A DNA stretch of 7,379 nt from an uncultured Bacilli bacterium (GTDB lineage Bacteria; Bacillota_I; Bacilli_A; RF39; UBA660), in the NCBI GenBank assembly GCA_947589165.1, contig CANQCH010000054.1, forward strand, positions 1-7,379. Reading direction: 5' to 3'. This document shows, one piece after another, positions 1 to 4,404 of the stretch; within the stretch, counting starts at the first letter, position 1, and every line of letters begins with the position of its first letter. The translations under genes and the position numbers were made by a program. The notes under the pieces were generated by a model, which saw only the letters and a list, made by a program, of their open reading frames with translations, was not told the origin of the DNA and made no database searches.

Positions 1-344
1 ATAATAATTTGAATTTTGGTAACATATTCACTAATTTTATTAATTTTATTGTTATCAATTTCCACTTTTTTACCATCCGATGCAATCATCACTTTAAAAT
101 TAGCATAATCATTATTTTTCGTAATTGTTCCTTCAACGGTTGTACTTTCTTGATCCTTTTTGATTAAATTTTTATCATTACTAACACGGAATGATTTAGT
201 TAAAGCTAATAAATAAATGGCTTCTACTAAATTGGATTTACCACTCCCGTTGGCACCATAAATAATATTTAGGCCATCAAAAAATTTTACATTTAAAGAT
301 TCATAATTACGAAAATTTAATAATTTTAATTTGCTAATTTTCAT
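1..344 (-). CDS. recF: RecF, DNA replication/repair ATPase (partial, N-terminal part only)
   Basis: RecF is an SMC-like ABC ATPase that binds gapped DNA and, with RecO and RecR, helps load RecA at stalled forks. The visible part is about 114 residues from ATG at 342-344; the rest lies beyond the left edge. It opens MKISKLKLLNFRNYESL, the usual RecF start in which the first strand leads to the LxNFRNY motif. Walker A is GANGSGKSN at residues 30-38, followed by LVEAIYLLALTKSFR, the typical RecF segment. The Walker B, signature and D-loop motifs would be in the missing part. An AGAGG Shine-Dalgarno lies just upstream of the ATG. The gene is the last visible member of the left arm, 113 bp downstream of the comK-like gene. 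Identification is firm from the N-terminus and from the dnaA-dnaN-recF order. Confidence 0.95.
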   Translation of the reverse strand, partial: MKISKLKLLNFRNYESLNVKFFDGLNIIYGANGSGKSNLVEAIYLLALTKSFRVSNDKNLIKKDQESTTVEGTITKNNDYANFKVMIASDGKKVEIDNNKINKISEYVTKIQII

Positions 345-457
345 TTTTAGCCTCTTTTTTGTCAAATTTTTAATTTTATGTGCACTTTCGTATACCTATA
401 TGCAATATAATTATATCATACTTAAAAATTAAATTAAAGCCAAATTATTCAATTTTT
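345..457 (-). promoter_or_regulatory. comK-recF intergenic region with a weak candidate recF promoter
   Basis: Reading the minus strand, an exact TATAAT lies at 410-415 (plus-strand attata) inside a 12-bp palindrome ATATAATTATAT. The hexamer 17 bp upstream is TTTAAT (433-438), a poor match to TTGACA, so the promoter is only tentative. No strong terminator hairpin follows the comK stop, so recF could also be read through from the comK promoter. No RNA gene or other ORF is apparent here. Confidence 0.3.
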
Positions 458-892
458 CTATTTTCTTAAGGTAATTTTAGCTAACAAATTTCCACATTTT
501 AAATATTGATTTTTAAAAATGGTGAAAGATAATAAAAATAAGTAAGTTTCCCCATTTAAAAAGGTTACTTCCACATAGTTATTAACTTTTTTATAACTTA
601 CAATATTGTGATAAATAAACCATAAACCTTTATCACTGCGTAAGGAAAAAATGGGAAACAATAATAAATTCTCTTTTTCATTTAAAATAATTGGCGCTTT
701 ACTACTTATTCCTAATAAATATTTCGTGGCTTTTTTCCGCCCAAAATAACTACTGCCATAATAAAAACAACTTTCATTTAAAATGTTTAATATATTATCC
801 CGATTAACTAATTTTTTAGTCTTTTCAATTATTTCCCAATTATCACCATTTTTCATTAAAAAATAAGTATCTTTGTTAATAATATAACCCAT
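458..892 (-). CDS. comK: ComK-family competence transcription factor homologue (short, 144 aa)
   Basis: ComK is the master activator of late competence (DNA uptake) genes in Bacillus and relatives and binds paired A/T boxes. From the ATG at 890-892 the protein has 144 residues. Landmarks match B. subtilis ComK as I remember it: SCFYYGSSYFGRK at 41-53 (CRFFGSSYAGRK), LLLFPIFS at 77-84 (IFLFPTLSS), WFIYHNI at 91-97, VEVTFLNG at 107-114 and FKNQ at 126-129 (FENQ). An earlier in-frame ATG at 955 exists, but 892 is preferred. AAGGAGG at 897-903 sits just upstream of it, a consensus -10 lies at 915-920, and the ComK similarity begins here. The protein stops about 50 residues before the end of B. 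subtilis ComK and so lacks the C-terminal region with the MecA-binding FMLYPK signal. It sits between dnaN and recF, where many Firmicutes carry the S4-domain gene yaaA. Family call is confident; a competence role is inferred. Confidence 0.85.
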   Translation of the reverse strand: MGYIINKDTYFLMKNGDNWEIIEKTKKLVNRDNILNILNESCFYYGSSYFGRKKATKYLLGISSKAPIILNEKENLLLFPIFSLRSDKGLWFIYHNIVSYKKVNNYVEVTFLNGETYLFLLSFTIFKNQYLKCGNLLAKITLRK

Positions 893-896
893 AAAC

Positions 897-946
897 CCTC
901 CTTGTTGAAAAAGTATTATAGTTATTTTATTTCCAAAATTTGTCGA
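897..946 (-). promoter_or_regulatory. Promoter and Shine-Dalgarno of the comK-like gene
   Basis: On the minus strand a consensus TATAAT occupies 915-920. The best upstream hexamer is TCGACA at 941-946 with a long 20-bp spacer, so the -35 is uncertain. Transcription would begin near 908, leaving a leader of about 15 nt that is mostly the AAGGAGG Shine-Dalgarno (897-903), 4 nt before the ATG. The site lies downstream of the dnaN terminator, so the gene looks independently transcribed. It also excludes the upstream ATG at 955 as the normal start. Confidence 0.55.
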
Positions 947-956
947 ATTAACCACA

Positions 957-983
957 AAAAAAGAACTTTTTACGTTCTTTTTT
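957..983 (-). terminator. Intrinsic terminator at the end of dnaN
   Basis: On the minus strand the dnaN stop codon (982-984) runs into AAAAAAGAAC, a 7-nt loop GTAAAAA, then GTTCTTTTTT. This is a 10-bp stem whose distal arm is also the U-tract. The structure is nearly symmetric and could work in both directions. It would separate dnaN transcription from the comK-like gene. The stem is A/U-rich with only two G:C pairs, so efficiency is uncertain. Confidence 0.65.
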
Positions 984-2103
984 AATAAGTTTTAATTGGT
1001 AAGATAAGTTCAATCAATGATTCATCCGTCACCGGTTTAATAATTATTGGTTTATCATCACTATTTAAAAGTAATAAAATATTTTCTTCCTTAATTACTT
1101 TTAAAGCATCTAACATATATTTAGAACTAAATGATATTTCTAAACCATCTTTGTTATTACTATCAATTGTTAATCTTTCTTCGGCATTGCCTAATTCATT
1201 AGAGGTAGAAGAAATAACCATTTCTTTTCCTTGAATATGCATCTTAACAATATTTTTTTCTTTGTTTTCGGCGAGTAAAGCCGCCCGATCTACTGCATCA
1301 TAAAGGGCTTGTAAATTTAAATTAATCATATAGGCAAAATCGGATGGAATAAAGTGACTTGTTTCGGGATAAGTTCCATCTAACAAATTACTTTGTAAAC
1401 AAATATTTTTGTAAATAAATAAGATTTTATTTTTAAATACATATACTTCCACATTTTCTTCATCATCAGCCAAGATTTTTTCTAATTCAATAATACTTTT
1501 CCCAGGAATAACAATGTTGATACTTTTTTCAATTATTTTGGCTAACCGTAGATTTTTCTTAGCTAAGCGGTAAGAATCCGTAGCAATACATTCTAAGATA
1601 TCACCATTAATTTTTAAATTTAACCCTGTTAGTAAAGGTCTAACTTCTTGATTAGATAAAGCATAAGCTGTTTGGTTAATTATTTCTTTTAAAGTTTTAG
1701 CTTCTAAATTAATGACATCATCATTTTTATCCATGTTAATATTCGGATAATCTAAAGGATTATAGCCATTTAATCGATATTGGTTATATGGCGATGTTAT
1801 TTTAATTTTTAAATTATCCTCTACTTCAAAGTCAATAACATCCGTAGGCATTTTCTTAATCATATCAACAAAGAATTTACTTTGAATAATAATCTTTCCT
1901 TGCCCTTCTTTTTTCTTAATATCCTTATCAGCAATATGAACCTTAATTGTTAATTCACTATCACTAGCTAATAAGTCAATTCCCTTTTCAGTTAAATCAA
2001 AGACAATTCCGTTTAAAACAGGAATAGTTGTCCTTTGCGTTAATGCTCTCGTTACATTATTTAAAGCATCTAATAAGATATTTTTATCAATCGTCCATTT
2101 CAT
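982..2103 (-). CDS. dnaN: DNA polymerase III subunit beta (sliding clamp)
   Basis: The beta clamp is a ring-shaped homodimer that tethers the replicative polymerase to DNA and serves as a docking platform for repair proteins. The 373-residue length is standard. It begins MKWTIDKNILLDALNNVTRAL with TTIPVLNGIVFDL close behind, typical of domain I, and LLASDSELTIKV follows at about 44-55. Domain II spans roughly 126-250 and contains ALSNQEVRPLLTGLNLKI (about 147-164) and ATDSYRLAKKNL (about 174-185). The last residues, LIELILPIKTY, match the conserved LILPVRTY tail that shapes the clamp-binding cleft. The start is supported by AAGGA at 2111-2115, 7 nt before ATG. It lies 129 bp after dnaA in the same direction and ends in its own terminator. 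Confidence 0.97.
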   Translation of the reverse strand: MKWTIDKNILLDALNNVTRALTQRTTIPVLNGIVFDLTEKGIDLLASDSELTIKVHIADKDIKKKEGQGKIIIQSKFFVDMIKKMPTDVIDFEVEDNLKIKITSPYNQYRLNGYNPLDYPNINMDKNDDVINLEAKTLKEIINQTAYALSNQEVRPLLTGLNLKINGDILECIATDSYRLAKKNLRLAKIIEKSINIVIPGKSIIELEKILADDEENVEVYVFKNKILFIYKNICLQSNLLDGTYPETSHFIPSDFAYMINLNLQALYDAVDRAALLAENKEKNIVKMHIQGKEMVISSTSNELGNAEERLTIDSNNKDGLEISFSSKYMLDALKVIKEENILLLLNSDDKPIIIKPVTDESLIELILPIKTY

Positions 2104-2125
2104 TTTTTCTTCCTTCTTCCTTTTC

Positions 2126-2215
2126 TTAAATATTTTTTATTATGTTTATTATAACGTTAATAATGTTAATAACTTTTTCTTGGCCACTATTTTCCGTAAA
2201 TATTGGTGTTAATAA
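2126..2215 (-). other. Candidate second oriC sub-region between dnaA and dnaN (DnaA-like boxes plus A+T-rich stretch)
   Basis: The 129-bp gap between dnaA and dnaN carries three same-orientation 9-mers on the minus strand: TTATTAACA at 2207-2215, TTATTAACA at 2164-2172, and TTATTAACG at 2155-2163, the last two directly abutting. The abutting pair is the core of a 22-bp unit (2155-2176) matching the tandem boxes at 3738-3759 at 19 of 22 positions; two differences are C-to-T changes within the boxes and one is the final A-to-G. Next toward dnaN is a 29-bp tract (2126-2154) containing one G and no C on the plus strand, with TAA-TAA triplets, a possible unwinding element. B. subtilis has an equivalent DnaA-box/unwinding region at this place. 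Role inferred. Confidence 0.55.
2148..2153 (-). promoter_or_regulatory. Candidate -10 element for dnaN
   Basis: An exact TATAAT on the minus strand lies one base downstream of a DnaA-like box (2155-2163) and 44 bp before the dnaN start codon. The hexamer at the -35 distance is AAAGTT, a poor match, so this could be an activator-dependent or weak promoter or a chance A/T run. If it is real, DnaA bound at 2155-2172 would occlude it. Confidence 0.35.
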
Positions 2216-2232
2216 CTAACTATTTATACCCA

Positions 2233-3603
2233 TCATTTCAACTTATCCTTTATTTCTTTCAACATCTTGTTTAAAGCTTCATCAGTTTTTAGATCATCCG
2301 TTATTTTATCAATGGCCGTGGAGACAGTCGAATGATCGCGGCCCCCAAATTCTAAACCAATTTTGGCTAAATTTTCATCCGTTTCCATCCGACAGAGGTA
2401 CATGGCAATATGTCTTGGTCTAACTACTTTATTGGTTCTTTTTTTACTTTTTAAGTCATCTACCGTAATATTAAAGTAATCCGCAACTATCTTTTGAATT
2501 GAACCAATGGAGTTATTAACATAAATGTTGGTATTTACAAAATCTTTTAACGCTTCGATGGCAAAATCTAAAGTAATTTTTTCGGGCACCATCATCGCGG
2601 TATAAGCAAGTAAGCGGTTTATTGTACCTTCAATGTGGCGAACATCATTTACACATTGGTTAGCAATATATTCGATAATGTCGTCATTTAATTTATTTTC
2701 AATGTTGGTATTTTTTATTTTGGCTTTAATAATATCACATCTTAAATTAAAATCAGGGGGATAAATATCAACCGGTAATCCACACATGAAGCGACTTCGT
2801 AACCGCTCCTCAATTTTCTTTAAATCATCAGGACTTTTATCACTACTAATAATTATTTGCTTATCGGCTTGATGTAAGGCATTAAAAGTGTGGAAAAATT
2901 CGGTTTGGGTCCGCTCGGCGCCTACTAAAAACTGAATATCATCAATAATTAACACATCAACATTTCGATATTTATTTTTAAAATCATTGGCATAGTTCAT
3001 AGCATCTATACCTTTATCAACACTCGCAATGCCAGTAAAATCATTCATAAATTCGTAACTGGTCGTATATAAAACTTTTAAATTGGTATTTTTAGTAATA
3101 TAATTGCCAATCGCTTGCATTAAATGGGTTTTCCCGAGACCACTTCGGCCATAAATAAATAACGGATTATGCACATAGCCAGGAGTTTCGGCCACGGCTT
3201 TCGCCGCAATATAAGCTAAGCGATTCGAATTACCAACAATATAATTATCAAAAGTAAATTTGGGATTAAGATTAGTATTCCAGGCAATATCTTCTTGTTT
3301 TTCCTTAATAATATCAGCATTAATGGGATTTTCTTCTTTAACTTTTTCGGCTTCTAACTCTTCTTCTAAAACATAACGAAATTTATATTCATTACCAGTT
3401 AATGAAAAAAAGGTATCGGTAATTAATTTTTGATAATTTTCCCCCAGCATACTTTTGTGAATTTGCATTGGGACTTTTATCGTTACAAGATCATCTGTAA
3501 TAGTGACGAGTTCGAGTTTGGCAAACCAAATAGCATAGATATTTTGGCTAACTTGACTTGATATTTCGACTAAAAATTTGGCAAACAAATCATCTGTTTT
3601 CAA
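2233..3603 (-). CDS. dnaA: Chromosomal replication initiator protein DnaA
   Basis: DnaA is the AAA+ ATPase that binds DnaA boxes, oligomerises and opens the origin. The 456-residue length is normal. Domain I (1-75) carries WFAKLELV in place of the usual W-x-K region; a charged linker covers about 76-110. The AAA+ core starts at NPKFTFDNYIVGNSNRLA (113-130), with Walker A GRSGLGKTH at 152-160, Walker B LIIDDIQFL at 218-226, sensor 1 SSD at 253-255 and the arginine-finger box RLRSRF at 267-272. Domain IV has RPRHIAMYL at 395-403 and the DnaA-box-reading GGRDHSTV at 420-427. The start codon is TTG at 3601-3603. No in-frame ATG occurs before residue 46, and an in-frame stop lies at 3616-3618, so TTG is the only start giving full domain I. 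The upstream GGGTGAGGG is an atypical Shine-Dalgarno. Confidence 0.97.
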   Translation of the reverse strand: MKTDDLFAKFLVEISSQVSQNIYAIWFAKLELVTITDDLVTIKVPMQIHKSMLGENYQKLITDTFFSLTGNEYKFRYVLEEELEAEKVKEENPINADIIKEKQEDIAWNTNLNPKFTFDNYIVGNSNRLAYIAAKAVAETPGYVHNPLFIYGRSGLGKTHLMQAIGNYITKNTNLKVLYTTSYEFMNDFTGIASVDKGIDAMNYANDFKNKYRNVDVLIIDDIQFLVGAERTQTEFFHTFNALHQADKQIIISSDKSPDDLKKIEERLRSRFMCGLPVDIYPPDFNLRCDIIKAKIKNTNIENKLNDDIIEYIANQCVNDVRHIEGTINRLLAYTAMMVPEKITLDFAIEALKDFVNTNIYVNNSIGSIQKIVADYFNITVDDLKSKKRTNKVVRPRHIAMYLCRMETDENLAKIGLEFGGRDHSTVSTAIDKITDDLKTDEALNKMLKEIKDKLK

Positions 3604-3719
3604 ACCCTCACCCCACTATCTGTACTTCCTAAATAAATTTTAATACATTTTCTTTTAAATGGAAAGAAAAATGTCGAATAAACAACTTATCCACGGACTT
3701 ATCCACCGCGTAAATACCT

Positions 3720-3748
3720 ATTATAAAAGCAAAATTTAAAGTTATCAA
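3720..3748 (-). promoter_or_regulatory. dnaA promoter with its -35 inside a DnaA box
   Basis: On the minus strand TTGATA (3743-3748) and TATAAT (3720-3725) are separated by exactly 17 bp, close to the sigma-A consensus. The -35 lies within the DnaA-like box 3742-3750, and two TTATCCAC boxes (3687-3707) lie just downstream of the predicted start site near 3713. DnaA binding at either place should repress the gene. The leader to the TTG start would be about 110 nt. Confidence 0.75.
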
Positions 3749-3830
3749 CATTATCAACAAAATTTTATTCCCATTTATCCCCAAGTTAACAACAATGTTG
3801 ATAACTTTTATTTTGAATGTTGTTAACTTT
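3738..3830. repeat. 15-bp origin repeat in three copies, with a perfect 12-bp inverted repeat
   Basis: The 15-mer AAAGTTATCAACATT (3738-3752) recurs as an exact reverse complement at 3794-3808 and with one mismatch at 3816-3830; the last two are direct repeats 22 bp apart, about two helical turns. In addition AAGTTAACAACA (3783-3794) is perfectly complementary to TGTTGTTAACTT (3818-3829) and matches 11 of 12 with 3796-3807 across a single-base gap. Two alternative hairpins or cruciforms are therefore possible. Each repeat embeds a DnaA-like box. Confidence 0.8.
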
Positions 3831-3859
3831 GTGAATAATGTTATTTAATGAGAAATTTC

Positions 3860-3889
3860 TTGACTAAAACATAAGATTAATATTATAAT
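3860..3889 (+). promoter_or_regulatory. Promoter of the rpmH-rnpA-yidC operon
   Basis: TTGACT (3860-3865) and TATAAT (3884-3889) are spaced 18 bp, a strong sigma-A type promoter. The start site would fall near 3896, giving a leader of about 24 nt with GGAAGAGG as the ribosome-binding region before rpmH. The promoter begins about 20 bp from the last DnaA box and diverges from the dnaA promoter. Confidence 0.8.
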
Positions 3890-3919
3890 ACAAGGGCTAA
3901 AAAGAAAGGAAGAGGAACG

Positions 3920-4048
3920 ATGAAGCGAACTTATCAACCAAATAACCATCGCAAAGCGAAGAAACAAGGATTTTTTGCCCGTAAAGGTACGGATATTTTA
4001 AAAAATAGAAGAAAAAAGGGTCGTAAAAATTTAATTAATACAAAATAA
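3920..4048 (+). CDS. rpmH: Large ribosomal subunit protein bL34 (42 aa)
   Basis: bL34 is a small, very basic protein buried in 23S rRNA of the 50S subunit. The 42-residue product starts MKRTYQPNNHRKAKKQGF, with the almost invariant MKRTYQP opening, and ends with RRKKGRKNLINTK, equivalent to the usual RRRRKGRKxL. Relative to the common form (GFRARMSTKNGRKVLARRR), the middle reads GFFARKGTDILKNRR. It appears to lack about four residues around NGRK in the turn between the two helices. The start has GGAAGAGG upstream. It is first in a plus-strand operon with rnpA and yidC, the conserved arrangement beside oriC. Identification is certain; the internal shortening is real in the sequence, its effect unknown. 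Confidence 0.96.
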   Translation: MKRTYQPNNHRKAKKQGFFARKGTDILKNRRKKGRKNLINTK

Positions 4049-4074
4049 GAAAATAATTTTTCCTAGGTGATTAA

Positions 4075-4404
4075 ATGAAAAAGTATGAAGTTGTCAAGTC
4101 AAATAGTCTTTTTAATGAAATTATCCACAAAGGAAAATTTTTTTATAATAGCTACTTTATTATATATATGTTAGAATCAGATAACTTTAAAGCTAAGTTT
4201 GGTATTGCAGTAGGTAAAAAAAATGGCAAGGCGGTAATGCGAAATAAAATAAAACGCCAAATTAGAGTTTTAATTGATAACAATAAAGAATTATTTTTAC
4301 CCCATTATAATTATATTGTAATGATAAAAAAGTCATATAATACCCTTAATTTTGCGCAAAAAGATGCCGAATTTAAAAATTTATTAAGAAAGGTTCAAGA
4401 ATGA
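4075..4404 (+). CDS. rnpA: Ribonuclease P protein component
   Basis: RnpA is the protein cofactor of RNase P, which with the RNA subunit removes the 5' leader of pre-tRNAs. The 109-residue length is slightly below the usual 115-120. The family signature is clear: FGIAVGKKNGKAVMRNKIKR at 42-61, equivalent to the canonical VGKKVGNAVxRNRxKR RNR motif that contacts the RNA. LFNEIIHKGKFF at 12-23 corresponds to the usual F..V...GKS region of the first helix. AGGTGA at 4065-4070 lies 4 nt before ATG. It follows rpmH by 26 bp and its TGA overlaps the yidC start as ATGA, implying translational coupling. A perfect TTATCCACA DnaA box lies inside the gene at 4121-4129. Confidence 0.94.
   Translation: MKKYEVVKSNSLFNEIIHKGKFFYNSYFIIYMLESDNFKAKFGIAVGKKNGKAVMRNKIKRQIRVLIDNNKELFLPHYNYIVMIKKSYNTLNFAQKDAEFKNLLRKVQE
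4121..4129 (+). promoter_or_regulatory. Perfect-consensus DnaA box inside rnpA
   Basis: TTATCCACA is the only exact consensus DnaA box I find in the window. It spans codons 16-19 of rnpA (Ile-Ile-His-Lys), about 280 bp from the last box of the intergenic array. It may be an outlying DnaA site or a coincidence of codon choice. Confidence 0.5.

Larger units (their letters stand above)
3604..3919. other. Replication origin (oriC), dnaA-rpmH intergenic region
   Basis: This gene-free 316 bp carries a dense DnaA-box array. Plus-oriented 9-mers are TTATCCACG (3687-3695), TTATCCACC (3699-3707), TTATCAACA (3742-3750 and, abutting, 3751-3759), TTATCCCCA (3775-3783) and TTAACAACA (3786-3794). Minus-oriented ones are TTATCAACA (3796-3804), TTAACAACA (3818-3826) and TTATTCACA (3830-3838). 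TTATCCACA is the known consensus; TTATTCACA is an established variant; the TTATCAACA and TTAACAACA forms are inferred from repetition here. The left six point right and the right three point left. Divergent promoters for dnaA and rpmH flank the core, and all flanking genes are transcribed away from it, co-directional with leaving forks. Confidence 0.9.

Noticed and set aside
345..460. Possible ComK-binding boxes (AAAA-N5-TTTT pairs) upstream of recF
   Set aside because: A-runs and T-runs are everywhere in this AT-rich sequence and no correctly spaced pair of boxes stands out.
893..955. 21-codon upstream extension of the comK-like gene
   Set aside because: It contains the candidate -10 (915-920) and the AAGGAGG of the 892 start, and ComK similarity begins only after 892.
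2156..2216. Palindromic GTTAATAAC sites (2165-2173, 2208-2216) as operators of a separate regulator
   Set aside because: The match of the 2155-2176 unit to the tandem DnaA boxes at 3738-3759 explains them better; the palindrome is a by-product of TTATTAACA.
3931..3939. TTATCAACC box-like 9-mer inside rpmH
   Set aside because: It encodes the nearly invariant Thr-Tyr-Gln-Pro of bL34, so coding constraint explains it.
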